Below, piece after piece: positions 54,800 to 64,000 of a stretch of 64,000 bases of DNA. A program made the translations under genes and the position numbers. The stretch is from Streptomyces sp. Z26 (GTDB taxonomy: Bacteria; Actinomycetota; Actinomycetes; Streptomycetales; Streptomycetaceae), in contig NZ_RCHV01000002.1 of assembly GCF_003665095.1 (NCBI RefSeq), forward strand, positions 2,724,001 to 2,788,000, in the 5' to 3' direction. The notes beneath the pieces are model-generated. The model did not search any database. It worked only from the letters and a program-made list of their open reading frames with translations, and was not told the origin of the DNA. Within the stretch, counting starts at the first letter, position 1. Each line of letters opens with the position of its first letter.

Positions 54800-56266
54800 T
54801 CAGGCCCCGTCCTCCGCGCCCCACCCCGGCGGCGGCTGCCCCGCTCCCGGCAGCCGCAGCAGCGCCTCCGTACCGCCGCCCTCCGGGCGGTCCAGCCGCA
54901 CCTCGCCGCCCGCCTGCCGCACGGTGCGCGCCACGATGGACAGCCCCAGGCCCGACCCCGGCAGGCCGCGCGCGGACGGCGAGCGCCAGAACCGGTCGAA
55001 GACGTGCGGGAGTTCGTCGGCCGCGACGCCCGGCCCCCAGTCCCGTACCCGCAGCGTGCCCGGCCCGCCGGCCACGCCCGCGCCGGAAGCCGCCCCACCC
55101 TCGGCCCCCTCCAGCGTCACCGCCACCGTGCCGCCCGCCGGGCTGAACTTCACGGCGTTGTCCAGCAGGTTGACCACCGCCCGTTCCAGCGCGGCCGGTT
55201 CGGCCCGTACGTACCAGGGGGCGAGCCGCGCGGTGACGGTGATGCCGGAGTCCCGCAGGCGTACGCGCTCCACCGCCCGTTCGACCGTCTCGTGCAGCGC
55301 GAGGACGGCCACGGACGCGCCGGAGCCCGGTGCCGCGTCCGGGCGGGACAGCTCCTGGAGGTCACCGATCAGGTCGCCCAACTCGGTGAGCTGCGCCTTC
55401 ACGGAGGTGAGCAGCGCCGTACGGTCGGCGGGCGGCAGTTGGCGACCGGTCTGCTCGCTCCGTACGAGCAGGTCGATGTTGGTCCGCAGCGAGGTGAGGG
55501 GCGTCCGCAGCTCGTGCCCGGCGTCGGCGATCAGCTGCTGCTGGAGTTCGCGCGAGGAGGCGAGCGAGGCGGTCATGGAGTTGAACGAGCGGGAGAGGCG
55601 GGCGATCTCGTCGTCGCCCTCGACGGGGATCTGCACGGTGAGGTCCTCGGTACGGGCGATGTGCTCCACCGCGCCCGTCAGCCGGTACACGGGCCGCAGC
55701 CCCGCGCGGGCCAGCGCGACCCCGGCGCCCGCCGCGCCCAGTACGCCCGCGGCGGCGACCAGGCCGAGCACGAGCGCGAGGGTGTCGAGCGACCGTTCCA
55801 CCTCGGTCATCGGGCGGGCCACGGAGACGGCCGCGTTGGTGCCCTCCAGCGGGCGGGTCAGCACCCGGTAGTCCTCGCCGTCGGCGTGCGCGGTGTGCAG
55901 CGCCTCGCGGCCGTCGCCGCGCGCGACCCGTACGTCGTCGGCGGTGACGGGCAGCGGCTGGTCGCCGAAGGCCATGCAGCTGGTGCCGTTGACGTCGACG
56001 ATCTGCACGGTGGACTCGAACGGGTTCGGCACCGCCTCCCGCTGCTTCTCCGGTACGGCGCGGCACTCGCCGGACTCGACCTGCCGGATGACGGCCTGGC
56101 CCGGTACGCGGTTGTCGCGGAGGGCGTCGTCGAGCGAGTTGACGAGTTCGGCGCGGACGAGCAGCCACGCCACCATCGCGCACGCGGCGACGGCGACCGC
56201 GACGGCCACGGCCACCAGCAGCGCGAGGCGCGAGCGCAGCGGCAGCGCGTTGAAGCGGCGCCGCAC
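54800..56266 (-). CDS. Two-component sensor histidine kinase
   Basis: 488 aa. Two membrane helices (about residues 14-37 and 163-186) flank a sensor region with two Cys (GECRAVPEK, TSCMAFG). HAMP, HisKA with DAGHELRTPLTSLRTN (His about 255), N box NLLDNAVKFS, and GLPGSGLGLSIV. Starts GTG at 56266, its G shared with the stop of the response regulator. The downstream partner of the HtrA-like protease operon. Confidence 0.9.
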   Translation of the reverse strand: MRRRFNALPLRSRLALLVAVAVAVAVAACAMVAWLLVRAELVNSLDDALRDNRVPGQAVIRQVESGECRAVPEKQREAVPNPFESTVQIVDVNGTSCMAFGDQPLPVTADDVRVARGDGREALHTAHADGEDYRVLTRPLEGTNAAVSVARPMTEVERSLDTLALVLGLVAAAGVLGAAGAGVALARAGLRPVYRLTGAVEHIARTEDLTVQIPVEGDDEIARLSRSFNSMTASLASSRELQQQLIADAGHELRTPLTSLRTNIDLLVRSEQTGRQLPPADRTALLTSVKAQLTELGDLIGDLQELSRPDAAPGSGASVAVLALHETVERAVERVRLRDSGITVTARLAPWYVRAEPAALERAVVNLLDNAVKFSPAGGTVAVTLEGAEGGAASGAGVAGGPGTLRVRDWGPGVAADELPHVFDRFWRSPSARGLPGSGLGLSIVARTVRQAGGEVRLDRPEGGGTEALLRLPGAGQPPPGWGAEDGA

Positions 56267-57285
56267 TACGCCCGCCCCCGGGGACCGCCGGGCCGCGCCG
56301 GACCGCCGTGACCCGGACCGGTCTGCCCCGCCCCGCCGTGCCCCGGACCTGCCGGAGCGCCCCGCCCCGCGTCGGCCTCGCGCAGCACGAAGCCGACGCC
56401 CCGTACGGTCTGCACGAGGCGCGGTTCACCGGCCGCCTCGGTCTTGCGGCGCAGGTACATCACGTACACGTCCAGGGAGTTGGACGTCGGCTCGAAGTCG
56501 AAGCCCCAGACGGCCTTCAGGATCTGCTCCCGCGTCAGCACCTGCCGGGGGTGCGACAGCAGCATCTCCAGCAGCATGAACTCCGTACGCGTCAGCTCCA
56601 CCGACCGCCCGCCCCGCGTCACCTCGCGGCTGCCGAGGTCCATCCGCAGGTCCGCGAAGGCCAGCACGCCGGGCGCGGCCACGGGGGCGCCCGGCGCCGC
56701 CGCCGTACCCGTCGCGCCACCGCCCGCCTGCTCGGCGTACGAGCTGCGGCGCAGCAACGCGCGGATGCGGGCGAGGAGTTCGTCCAGCTCGAACGGTTTG
56801 ACGAGGTAGTCGTCGGCGCCCGCGTCCAGGCCCGTCACGCGGTCCCCCACGGTGTCGCGCGCGGTCAGCATGAGGATCGGCACCCGTACGCCCGCGGCCC
56901 GCAGGCGTCGGGCCGCGGTGAGGCCGTCCATGCGGGGCATCAGCACGTCGAGGATGATCAACTCCGGCTCGTGCGCGGCCGCCTGCTCCAGGGCGTCGAG
57001 CCCGTCGACGGCGAGCAGGGTCTCGTAGCCCTCGAAGCTGAGGCTGCGGCGGAGGGCGTCCCGCACCGCGGGCTCGTCGTCGACGATCAGTACGCTCATG
57101 CCCTCCAGCATGCCCTCCGCGTACGGCTCGACGGCGGGCACGTCCACCGCGTACGGGTCGGCGTACGGCTCCGGGCCCCCGCCCGCGTACGGGTCCGGGT
57201 ACGGCTCCGGGCCGGGGCCCGCGTACGGCTCCGCGCCGCCGCCCGTACGCGGGGCCGCGTACCGCCGGTCAGTCGTTTCCGGCAC
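56266..57285 (-). CDS. OmpR-family response regulator
   Basis: 339 aa if started at GTG 57285; 277 aa from ATG 57099. Receiver motifs [24 protein letters not shown] and LTARD, KPF; winged helix [19 protein letters not shown] and VRGVGFVL; Gly/Pro-rich C-terminal tail. The first 62 residues are Pro/Tyr/Ala repeats (EPYA, DPYA) with perfect third-position G/C, so translation from 57285 is plausible, but no other OmpR regulator needs them and it overlaps the protease gene by 17 bases. Operon with protease and kinase. Confidence 0.9.
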   Translation of the reverse strand: MPETTDRRYAAPRTGGGAEPYAGPGPEPYPDPYAGGGPEPYADPYAVDVPAVEPYAEGMLEGMSVLIVDDEPAVRDALRRSLSFEGYETLLAVDGLDALEQAAAHEPELIILDVLMPRMDGLTAARRLRAAGVRVPILMLTARDTVGDRVTGLDAGADDYLVKPFELDELLARIRALLRRSSYAEQAGGGATGTAAAPGAPVAAPGVLAFADLRMDLGSREVTRGGRSVELTRTEFMLLEMLLSHPRQVLTREQILKAVWGFDFEPTSNSLDVYVMYLRRKTEAAGEPRLVQTVRGVGFVLREADAGRGAPAGPGHGGAGQTGPGHGGPARPGGPRGRA

Positions 57286-58297
57286 GGAGCTCGCCCAGTA
57301 CCTGCTTCACGGCGTTCACGGGGATGGCGAAGCCGAGCCCGGCGCTGCTCGCCTGCGAGCCGGAGGCGCCGTCGCCGCCGTCGCCGTACATCGCGGAGTT
57401 GATGCCCACGACCTGGCCCGCCATGTTCACCAGCGGGCCGCCGGAGTTGCCGGGGTTCAGCGAGGCGTCCGTCTGGAGCGCCTTGTACGTGGTGGTCTCC
57501 GTGCCGACGTCGCCGTTGTACCGGCCGCCGCCGAACTCGAACGGCCACCGGCCGTCCTGACCGCCGCCGCCCTGACCGGAGCCGCCGCTCTCCTTCTGCA
57601 CCTTCACCTCGCGGTCCTTCGCCGAGATGATTCCGCTGGTGACCGTCCCGGTCAGGCCCTCGGGCGAGCCGAACGCCACCACCTCGTCACCGACACCGAT
57701 CCGGTCGGAGTCACCGAGGGGCGCGGGCTTCAGGCCGCTGACGCCGTCCACCTTCACGAGCGCCATGTCCAGGTCGGGGTCGGTGCCGACCACGTCGCCG
57801 GTGACCTTCTTGCCGTTCTCGAACGTGACCTGGACCTTGTCGGAGCCCGCGACCACGTGGTTGTTGGTGAGTATCTCGCCGTCCTTGGTGATCACCACGC
57901 CGGAGCCGGTGGACTCGCCCTCGGCGGAGGTGGCGTTGATCTCGACGACGCTCGGGCTGACGGACTCGGCGACCTCACCGACCGACCCGTTCCGCGCGGA
58001 GGTCTGCGTCACGGACGCGGCGGAGCTGCCGCCGCCCCCGTCCGACCCGCCCCCGTACGCGCCCTCGACGAGCGCCCCCGTACCGCCCCCGACCAGCGCC
58101 GCCACCACGGCGACGGCCGCGAGCAGGGCGCCGGGACGGCGGGCCCGGTGACGCGGCGGCGCGGGCGCAGGGGCCGCCGGGGGCGGCCAGGCGGCGTGCG
58201 GCGGTACGGGGGGCTGCTCGGGCGGGGGCGGTACGGCGCCGGGGTGCTGGGCGTCGGAGGGGTGCGGGTCCGGGCGGTGCGGGTCGTATGCGTTCAT
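57269..58297 (-). CDS. HtrA/DegP-like trypsin-fold serine protease
   Basis: 342 aa. Pro-rich cytoplasmic N-terminus, one membrane helix at about 53-75 ([20 protein letters not shown]), then the protease domain outside: His in [10 protein letters not shown], Asp in [11 protein letters not shown], Ser in [10 protein letters not shown]. It has no PDZ domain, so it is the short membrane-anchored form. First in an operon with a two-component pair, which fits an envelope-stress circuit. ATG at 58297. Confidence 0.9.
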   Translation of the reverse strand: MNAYDPHRPDPHPSDAQHPGAVPPPPEQPPVPPHAAWPPPAAPAPAPPRHRARRPGALLAAVAVVAALVGGGTGALVEGAYGGGSDGGGGSSAASVTQTSARNGSVGEVAESVSPSVVEINATSAEGESTGSGVVITKDGEILTNNHVVAGSDKVQVTFENGKKVTGDVVGTDPDLDMALVKVDGVSGLKPAPLGDSDRIGVGDEVVAFGSPEGLTGTVTSGIISAKDREVKVQKESGGSGQGGGGQDGRWPFEFGGGRYNGDVGTETTTYKALQTDASLNPGNSGGPLVNMAGQVVGINSAMYGDGGDGASGSQASSAGLGFAIPVNAVKQVLGELRAGND

Positions 58298-58416
58298 GGG
58301 GATCAGCGTGCTGGCCCCGCATGAGATTCGTCTGAGGGCCCGCTGAGCTTGCCGTGTGTTTCCGCGCGGGCGCCGGGCCCGCGGTGCGCGCCGGGCCCGG
58401 ACACGCTCCGGAGGGG

Positions 58417-59376
58417 CTACGTCGGCTGGTACGCCTGCTGGTACGCCGCCGCCGCGCCCTCCCGTACGGCCGGGGTGTCGCCCCACTCGTGCAGGATGCC
58501 GTCCCAGTCGTGGGTGGCGGTGGCGGTCTCGCCCGCGTACGCCTGCCCGCTCCCGTACTCCTGCGCCGCCGGCCCCTGGCCGTGCTCCTGCCCCCAGCCC
58601 TGGTGCCCGCCGGTCCCCCAGGCCGCCTGGTCCGCCGCGACGGTGGCGTCCCACGCGGACGACGTCTGCTGGGCCGGGATGGTGCAGGTGTCGGCCCGCG
58701 TCGCGCCGGTGCCCGCCCCCGCGCCGCGGCGGTGGCGCCCGCCGGTCTCCTCCTGGCCGTACCCGGCGCGGTGCGGGCCGAGCCTGCCCTGCACGGACAG
58801 CTGCTGCGCGCGGGACACCAGGCGCGGCAGGTCCAGCCCGAACTCGGTGGCGAGCACCTGGAGGTCGACGCCGGTCTGCCAGCCGCCGACCAGTACGGCG
58901 TCCATCGCCGCCGACCACACCGGCTCCCCGCCCGGACCACCCGCACCGCCGCCGGTCGCGCCGACCACCGTGACCTGCGGCGGCGCCGACGGCGGCGGGG
59001 GCGGCGGGGGCGCCTGCTGCGGCGGCGGGGGCACGTACGCCGTGCCCTCCGCCCCGCCCTCGTCCGCGTACGGCTCCTCCGCGGCCGGCGCCGTCGGGAG
59101 CGGCGGCAGGGGCGCGGCGAGCAGTTCGTCCGCGACCGCGCGGGCGTCCTCCTTGCCCACCGTGCGCCGGGCGACGCGCACCTCCCGCTCGGTCAGCCCG
59201 AGGAGGTCGGCCACGGCGCCGTCGTTCCGTACGGTCACGGCCAGCGCCGCGAGCGTCCGCGACCTGGTGGCCTGCGCGTCGTCGAGGGTGCCCTGGACGT
59301 CTCTCACGTTCTCGTCGCTACGGCAGAACGCCTCTGCCAGTACCGCGTTGCGATCCCAAAGCTGCCTCGGTTCCAT
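58417..59376 (-). CDS. Hypothetical protein with Pro-rich centre
   Basis: 319 aa. The first 90 residues are helical and look like a DNA-binding or coiled domain (VARRTVGKEDARAVADELL). A Pro run at about 117-130 is followed by a globular part including AAMDAVLVGGWQTGVDLQVLATEFGLDLPRLVSRAQQL, then a Gly/Gln/His-rich tail. The globular part looks like a helix-turn-helix used in GcrA- or sigma-like proteins, but I do not claim it. ATG at 59376. Between HtrA and lacI on the same strand. Confidence 0.72.
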   Translation of the reverse strand: MEPRQLWDRNAVLAEAFCRSDENVRDVQGTLDDAQATRSRTLAALAVTVRNDGAVADLLGLTEREVRVARRTVGKEDARAVADELLAAPLPPLPTAPAAEEPYADEGGAEGTAYVPPPPQQAPPPPPPPSAPPQVTVVGATGGGAGGPGGEPVWSAAMDAVLVGGWQTGVDLQVLATEFGLDLPRLVSRAQQLSVQGRLGPHRAGYGQEETGGRHRRGAGAGTGATRADTCTIPAQQTSSAWDATVAADQAAWGTGGHQGWGQEHGQGPAAQEYGSGQAYAGETATATHDWDGILHEWGDTPAVREGAAAAYQQAYQPT

Positions 59377-59535
59377 GTACCGCTCAACGGGCGCACTCCC
59401 CCGAACGCATCCGTTTTCCGCCGTGGATCACACCAACGGCCGCGAACCCTTCGGGTGGCGTTGGGCCGTCCGAAGGAGCCCAGGTCACACGGTCGGAGCA
59501 AGGGGGCGGGCGCGGCGGGCGCGGCCGGTGCGGTG

Positions 59536-60558
59536 CTACGCGCAGCCGCAGGAGCGCCGTACGACCAGCCCCGACGGGAACTGCCGTACGCGCTCGCGCC
59601 GCGACCCCAGCACCCGCAGCCCGTCGTCCAGCACCAGATCGACGGCGGCCCGCGCCATCGCCGGGCGGTCGGAGGCGACGGTGGTGAGCGGCGGGTCGGT
59701 GAGCGCCGCCTCCTTCACGTCGTCGAAGCCCGCCACCGCCAGCTCGCCGGGCACGTCGAGGTCCAGCTCGCGGGCGGCCCGCAGGACGCCGATCGCCTGG
59801 TCGTCGGTGGCGCAGAACAGCGCGGTCGGCCGGTCCGGGCGGGACAGCAGGTCGAGGGCGAGCTTGTACGTGTCGTAGCGGTTGTACGGGGCCTTCACCA
59901 GGCGGCCCTCCACCGGGCGGCCCGCCTCGCTCATCGCGCGGGCCCAGCCGTCGACGTGGTCGGTGACCGGGTCGCCGTTCTCCGGGGTGGAGTCGACGCC
60001 GCCGAGGCAGGTCACGGACTCGTGCCCGTGCTCCAGCAGGTGGCGGGTGGCGAGCTGCGCGCCGCCGACGTCGTCGAGGACGACCGCCACGTCGTCGATG
60101 GCCTCGGGGCGGCGGTGCAGGAGGACGACGCGGGCGTCCCAGGCGTCGATCTCCGTCGCGGAGTGCTCGCTCGGCCCCTGGCTGATGAGGATGAGGCCGG
60201 AGACCCGCATGCCGAGGAACGCGCGGAGGTAGTGCACCTCGCGTTCGTCGAGGTAGTCGGAGTTGCCGACGAGGACCATCTTCCCGCGGTCCGCCGCGGC
60301 CTGCTCGACCGCGTGGGCCATCTCCGCGAAGAACGGCTGGCGCGCGTCCGGGACGATCAGACCTATCAGGTCGGTCCGGCGGGAGGCCATGGCCTGCGCG
60401 ACGCGGTCGGGGCGGTACCCCAGCTCCTTGATGGCCGCGAGCACCCGTTCCTTGGTGGCCGGGGCCACCGGGCGGGGCCCGTTGTTGATCACATAGCTGA
60501 CCACCGCGGTCGACGTACCCGCCAGCCTTGCCACATCGTCCCGCGTCACCTTGGCCAC
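59536..60558 (-). CDS. LacI-family transcriptional regulator
   Basis: 340 aa. N-terminal HTH with [29 protein letters not shown] and hinge [15 protein letters not shown], then periplasmic-binding-protein-like ligand domain ([44 protein letters not shown]). Ends SCGC with three conserved Cys-type residues. Sugar effector not identifiable. Starts GTG at 60558. Confidence 0.92.
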   Translation of the reverse strand: MAKVTRDDVARLAGTSTAVVSYVINNGPRPVAPATKERVLAAIKELGYRPDRVAQAMASRRTDLIGLIVPDARQPFFAEMAHAVEQAAADRGKMVLVGNSDYLDEREVHYLRAFLGMRVSGLILISQGPSEHSATEIDAWDARVVLLHRRPEAIDDVAVVLDDVGGAQLATRHLLEHGHESVTCLGGVDSTPENGDPVTDHVDGWARAMSEAGRPVEGRLVKAPYNRYDTYKLALDLLSRPDRPTALFCATDDQAIGVLRAARELDLDVPGELAVAGFDDVKEAALTDPPLTTVASDRPAMARAAVDLVLDDGLRVLGSRRERVRQFPSGLVVRRSCGCA

Positions 60559-60630
60559 AGCCGTCAGTCTACGCGGGGGGCGTCCGCCGTCCCCCCGTGC
60601 GCGCACGGTTCGTACGGCGGCCCCGCCCGC

Positions 60631-60655
60631 GCCCCGCCCCCGAAGGAGGCGGGGC
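60631..60655 (-). terminator. glnR terminator
   Basis: GCCCCGCC with its complement across a 9-base loop, 18 bases after the glnR stop on the minus strand. Confidence 0.75.
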
Positions 60656-60672
60656 ACTCGGGGGGCGTGCGG

Positions 60673-61455
60673 TCAGCGCGTACGGCCGGAGTCCGCCGCC
60701 TGCCGGGTGACCGCCTCGGCGGCCTCGGTGACGCTGCGGGAGCCCGCGTCCTTCTTGCCGCCCGCGGCGGACGCCTTGTCGCCCTTCTCGGCGGAGACGA
60801 AGCGGTAGCCCACGTTCCGCACGGTGCCGATCAGCGACTCGTACTCCGGGCCGAGCTTCGCGCGCAGCCGCCGCACGTGGACGTCCACGGTGCGGGTGCC
60901 GCCGAAGTAGTCGTAGCCCCAGACCTCCTGGAGCAGCTGGGCCCGGGTGAAGACCCGGCCGGGGTGCTGCGCCAGGTACTTGAGCAGCTCGAACTCCTTG
61001 AACGTGAGGTCGAGCACCCGCCCCTTCAGCTTCGCGCTGTACGTGGCCTCGTCGACCGAGAGGTCGCCGTTGCGGATCTCCATCGGGCTGTCGTCGGCGG
61101 TGATCTGCTGGCGGCCGGTCGCCAGCCGCAGCCGCGCCTCGACCTCGGCCGGGCCCGCGGTGTCGAGCAGTACGTCGTCGACGCCCCACTCGGCGGTGAC
61201 GGCGGCGAGCCCGCCCTCGGTGACGACGAGGACCAGCGGGCAGCCGGGCCCGGTGGACCGCAGCAGCTGGCAGAGGGCCCGGACCTGCGGCAGGTCGCGG
61301 CGGCCGTCGACGAGGACGACGTCGGCGCCGGGGGCGTTCACCAGCGCGGGGCCCTCGGCGGGGGCCACGCGTACGTTGTGCAGGAGGAGTCCCAGTGCCG
61401 GGAGCACCTCGGTGGACGGCTGGAGGGCGTTGGTGAGCAGGAGGAGCGAACTCAT
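60673..61455 (-). CDS. glnR: Nitrogen response regulator GlnR
   Basis: 260 aa. An orphan OmpR-type regulator. N-terminal domain [27 protein letters not shown] with an Asp in [11 protein letters not shown] (about D50), but the acidic pocket of true receivers is not present, as known for GlnR. The winged helix [24 protein letters not shown] and [31 protein letters not shown] is the DNA-binding part. Global nitrogen regulator (glnA, amtB, nir). ATG at 61455 with a GGGAG site. Basic/Ser-rich C-terminal extension. Confidence 0.95.
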   Translation of the reverse strand: MSSLLLLTNALQPSTEVLPALGLLLHNVRVAPAEGPALVNAPGADVVLVDGRRDLPQVRALCQLLRSTGPGCPLVLVVTEGGLAAVTAEWGVDDVLLDTAGPAEVEARLRLATGRQQITADDSPMEIRNGDLSVDEATYSAKLKGRVLDLTFKEFELLKYLAQHPGRVFTRAQLLQEVWGYDYFGGTRTVDVHVRRLRAKLGPEYESLIGTVRNVGYRFVSAEKGDKASAAGGKKDAGSRSVTEAAEAVTRQAADSGRTR

Positions 61456-61834
61456 ACGCTCCCACCTCCCGTTCGCGGCGTTCGGTGTCCGGCTCGTCGA
61501 CCCATGGTGGGTTCCTTCCTCGGTCCCGCGAGGACGTCGGCGGCACCGCGTCGTGCCGCCCGTGAAAGCACGAAAGGACCCGGGGGCTACGCTGCCCAGG
61601 TCCCTCATTCGCAGCAGAATATCGCACCGGGCCCGGCAACGGCAGTGTGAGATGTCCGACCTGCCCGGCACGCGTGAACGGAAAGTGACGGTCGCCCGTA
61701 CGTCCCGTCACCCGCACACCCTCCGGATACGGGACGGAAGCGGACATGGGGACGATGCGGCCCGCGCGGCACGCGACACCCCGGCGAGGCGCCATCATGG
61801 GACCCGCACCGGAACCGGCGAGAGGGACCACAGC
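61456..61834. other. Divergent control region glnR / moaD-like gene
   Basis: 379 bases without a credible gene. Perfect inverted repeat GGCGGCAC-N6-GTGCCGCC at 61539-61560 lies in the glnR leader. A TACGCT hexamer (about 61588-61593) is a possible -10. No GlnR-type box is obvious. Confidence 0.5.
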
Positions 61835-62101
61835 ATGGCGAGCGGCACGATCCGCTACTGGGCGGCGGCCAAGTCCGCGGCCGGGCTCGCGGAGGAGAGG
61901 TACGACGCCGCGACGCTCGCCGACGCGCTCGCCGACGCGCGGGAACGGCACACCGGGCGGCCCGAGTTCGCGCGCGTGCTGCTGCGCTGCTCGTACCTCG
62001 TGGACGGTACGCCCGTCGGCACGCGCACGCACGAGATCGTGCGGCTGAGCGAGGGCGGCACCGTCGAGGTGCTGCCGCCGTTCGCGGGCGGTGCGCGGTG
62101 A
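61835..62101 (+). CDS. MoaD/ThiS-family ubiquitin-like sulfur carrier protein
   Basis: 88 aa. Beta-grasp sequence MASGTIRYWAAAKSAAGLAEE, TLADALADARERHTGR, and VLPPFAGGAR at the end. Normal carriers end exactly in Gly-Gly, where the thiocarboxylate forms; here Ala-Arg follow, so trimming would be required or the role differs. ATG at 61835. Overlaps the next gene by 4 bases. Confidence 0.85.
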   Translation: MASGTIRYWAAAKSAAGLAEERYDAATLADALADARERHTGRPEFARVLLRCSYLVDGTPVGTRTHEIVRLSEGGTVEVLPPFAGGAR

Positions 62102-63159
62102 CGGGCGGGACGCCGGGCCCGGGACAGGGGCAGGGTCCGTACGGCGGGCAGGGTCCGTACGGCGGGCAGGGTCCGTACGGGGGTGGGCCGTACGGGCAGC
62201 AGCAGCCGCCCGTGACGTACCCGCGGGACGCGTCGCACCCGGCGCCGCCGGACCGGGGGCAGGGGCAGGGGTACGTACCGCCGCAGCACGCGCAGCCACC
62301 GCACGTACCGCCGCACGCGCAGCAGACCCAGCCGCAGCCGCGGGTCCGGCCGGAACCCGAGCCCGCGCCCGCCTCCGAGCCCGCGCCCCGCGCGGCGGGT
62401 TCCTCGCGCCGCGCCCGCCCCAGCCCGATCATCGCGCCCGGACTCCAACCGGCCGCCGTCACCGCCGTACTGGCGCTGCTGCTGGCCGCCACCGCGCCGC
62501 TGCCGCGCGCCGCGCTCGCGGGCGCCGTGGTGCTGCTCCAGGCGGTGACGGCCGCGGGCTGGTTCCGGCTGAACGGGATGTGGCCCGCGCGGCAGGGCAT
62601 CGTGCTGGCGTTCCTCGCGGGCGTCACGGCGGACGTCGCGCTGCTGACCGCCGGACGGGAGCACACGGGCGCCGCGATCGTCGGCTCGCTCGGCGGCTGG
62701 CTCGTGCTGGCGCTCGTCCTGCACCTGCGCAACCAGTCGAGCCCGGACGAGCGGCTGTACGCCCTCACCGCCTCGTTCACCGCCACCGCCCTCACCGTGG
62801 TCGCCGCCGGGCACCTGGCGATCGCCCCGACGAGCACCGACGCGGTCGGCGTGGGCGCGGCGGCGGTCGGCGTCGCCGTACTGGCGCGCGCGGTGCCGCT
62901 GCCCGCGTTCGTCTCGCCCGCCGTGGCGCTGCTCGCGGCGACCGGCGCGGGCATCGCGGCGGGCCGGATCACCGGCTTCGCCGCCGACGGCGCGGCGGGC
63001 GCGCTGCTGGGGCTGGCCGCCGGGGTGTGCGCGCTGGTCGGCCTGCGGGTGGCCAGTTACGACTTCCCGTCCCGTTTCGTGCACATGACGGCCGGGGTGG
63101 CGCTGCCGCTGACGTTGGCCGCGCCCGCGGTGTACGTGCTGGGCCGCGCCCTGGGCTGA
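62098..63159 (+). CDS. Multi-pass membrane protein, hypothetical
   Basis: 353 aa. The first 110 residues are Gln/Pro/Gly-rich (PYGGQG repeats, then QPQPRV-type). Seven to eight membrane helices follow (AAVTAVLALLLAATAPLP, VLLQAVTAAGWFRL, GIVLAFLAGVTADVALL and others), with a C-terminal VHMTAGVALPLTLAAPAVYVLG. No known domain. GTG at 62098, translationally coupled to the MoaD-like gene. Confidence 0.75.
   Translation: MTGGTPGPGQGQGPYGGQGPYGGQGPYGGGPYGQQQPPVTYPRDASHPAPPDRGQGQGYVPPQHAQPPHVPPHAQQTQPQPRVRPEPEPAPASEPAPRAAGSSRRARPSPIIAPGLQPAAVTAVLALLLAATAPLPRAALAGAVVLLQAVTAAGWFRLNGMWPARQGIVLAFLAGVTADVALLTAGREHTGAAIVGSLGGWLVLALVLHLRNQSSPDERLYALTASFTATALTVVAAGHLAIAPTSTDAVGVGAAAVGVAVLARAVPLPAFVSPAVALLAATGAGIAAGRITGFAADGAAGALLGLAAGVCALVGLRVASYDFPSRFVHMTAGVALPLTLAAPAVYVLGRALG
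62134..62187. repeat. 18-bp tandem repeat encoding PYGGQG
   Basis: GGTCCGTACGGCGGGCAG repeated three times with the last copy partly changed, in the 5' part of the membrane-protein gene; contains CCGTACGG in every unit. Confidence 0.85.
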
Positions 63160-63303
63160 CCCCGGCGGGCGGACCCGGGCGGGCGGAGCGCCGCGCGGGT
63201 GTACCGGCTTCGCCACGGAGCCGTACCCCTCCCGTTCCGGGCCGCCGACCGGGCGGGACACCGCGTTACGCTCACGGGAGTCGAACTCCTGGGGGACGCG
63301 CGT

Positions 63304-64000
63304 ATGCGGGCATTGCGGATCAGTCTTGTCGTCCTCGTGGTGCTCGCGGCCCTGTTGACCGCCGCCGACCGCGTCGCCCTGAAGCTGACGGAGGACGAGG
63401 CGGCCGAGCAGGTCAGGGCGGCGCAGGGGGTCTCCGGTACGGACTCCGCCTCCGTGGAGATCCACGGCTTCCCGTTCCTCACGCAGCTCGCCGCCCGTGA
63501 ACTGGACGACGTGGACGTGGAGCTGACGGGCATGACCGCCGCCGCGAGCGGCCAGGAGGTCAAGGTCGCGCGGGTCGACGCGGAGCTGTCGGGCGTACGG
63601 GTCGACGGGGCCTTCGACAGCGCCACGGCGGACGAGGCCAGCGGCACGGCGGACGTCTCGTACCGGGACCTGAACGCGCTCGCCCCGCGCGGCGTGCGCG
63701 TCGCGTACGCGGGCGAGGAGCGCGCCGCGAAGAACCAGGTGAAGATCACCGCCCGCGTCGACGTGCTGGGCCGGGAGTTCGAGCTGCCGTCGCCCGTCTA
63801 CAGCACCGTGCGGGTCGCCGAGGGGAACGTGCTGCGGCTGCACGCCGACACGATCCCGGGCTCCGGCATCCCCGGCGCGGAGCGCGAGGTCCGGCGGAAC
63901 GTGGACTTCCAGTCCGACGTGACCGGCTTCCCGAAGGGGCTGGAGCTGAAGGAGGCGGACGTGACGGCCGACGGCGTGACCTTCGCGCTGGACGGCAGGG
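63304..64000 (+). CDS. LmeA-like (DUF2993) lipid-binding protein, 3' end missing
   Basis: 232 codons are visible. A membrane or signal helix (RISLVVLVVLAALLTAA) is followed by a DUF2993-type beta-rich region with GFPFLTQLAARELDDVDVEL and SYRDLNALAPRGVRVAYAG. LmeA of mycobacteria supports mannan maturation outside the membrane. ATG at 63304. The gene runs off the window; one membrane-protein gene precedes it on the same strand. Confidence 0.85.
   Translation, partial: MRALRISLVVLVVLAALLTAADRVALKLTEDEAAEQVRAAQGVSGTDSASVEIHGFPFLTQLAARELDDVDVELTGMTAAASGQEVKVARVDAELSGVRVDGAFDSATADEASGTADVSYRDLNALAPRGVRVAYAGEERAAKNQVKITARVDVLGREFELPSPVYSTVRVAEGNVLRLHADTIPGSGIPGAEREVRRNVDFQSDVTGFPKGLELKEADVTADGVTFALDGR

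Noticed and set aside
61605..62972. A 455-codon minus-strand frame opposite the MoaD-like and membrane-protein genes
   Set aside because: Contains Cys/Gly runs generated by the repeats of the plus-strand gene; the plus strand shows consistent membrane helices and codon bias.

Overview
This is a 64 kb stretch of actinobacterial chromosome, almost certainly Streptomyces. The evidence is very high GC with G or C at nearly every third codon position, GTG starts and 4-base start/stop overlaps, and a gene set typical of a Streptomyces core chromosome: nagK-nagA, cdgB, msiK, phoU/phoR-phoP, carD, mshA, mshD, ppk1, glnR. Both window ends cut genes: a sugar-binding lipoprotein at the left and an LmeA/DUF2993-type protein at the right.

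0-4.4 kb: N-acetylglucosamine use (sugar-binding lipoprotein, ROK kinase nagK, deacetylase nagA, PfkB kinase). The divergent promoter region carries two matches to the DasR operator (dre). The multi-sugar ATPase msiK, which could power such an importer, lies at 20.6 kb. 4.5-10.6 kb: a two-component pair followed by a GT2-GtrA protein and a large GT39 membrane glycosyltransferase. 10.7-13.6 kb: a CBM-like membrane protein and the diguanylate cyclase cdgB, with a BldD-type box and other palindromes upstream. 13.9-20.4 kb: small oxidoreductase, DinB, Xre-cupin, TerD, ArfB and DedA genes, a ribbon-helix-helix/Fic-like gene pair, and tRNA-Thr.

21.8-31.2 kb: nucleotidyltransferase, DoxX, rlmB, cysS, PPOX, ispF-ispD, carD. 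31.7-35.6 kb: lipoprotein, then phoR-phoP divergent from phoU with PHO-box-like 11-nt repeats between. 35.7-38.4 kb: DJ-1/PfpI, then a compositionally different Fic gene enclosed by a 16-bp direct repeat of the 3' end of gpmA; this looks like a small genomic island. 38.5-47.2 kb: ybjN, mshA, methyltransferase, and the nudix-CHAD-ppk1 polyphosphate block with a possible PHO box, then mshD.

47.4-54.7 kb: secreted 5'-nucleotidase, a complete IS30-family element with a 3-bp target duplication, a regulator gene broken by an in-frame TGA next to a DUF397 gene, a DUF4232 lipoprotein, snapalysin, and an FMN reductase with a MerR-type promoter. 54.8-64 kb: HtrA-like protease with its own two-component system, LacI regulator, glnR, MoaD/ThiS-like protein, membrane protein and LmeA-like protein.

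Three themes join the genes: phosphate and polyphosphate (PhoRP, PhoU, PPK1, CHAD, 5'-nucleotidase), amino sugar and nitrogen supply (Nag genes, MsiK, GlnR), and mycothiol (MshA, MshD). The most unusual items are the gpmA-flanked Fic island, the degenerate Fic-like toxin candidate, the hairpins built into the IS30 element, and a frame-independent excess of the palindrome CCGTACGG.
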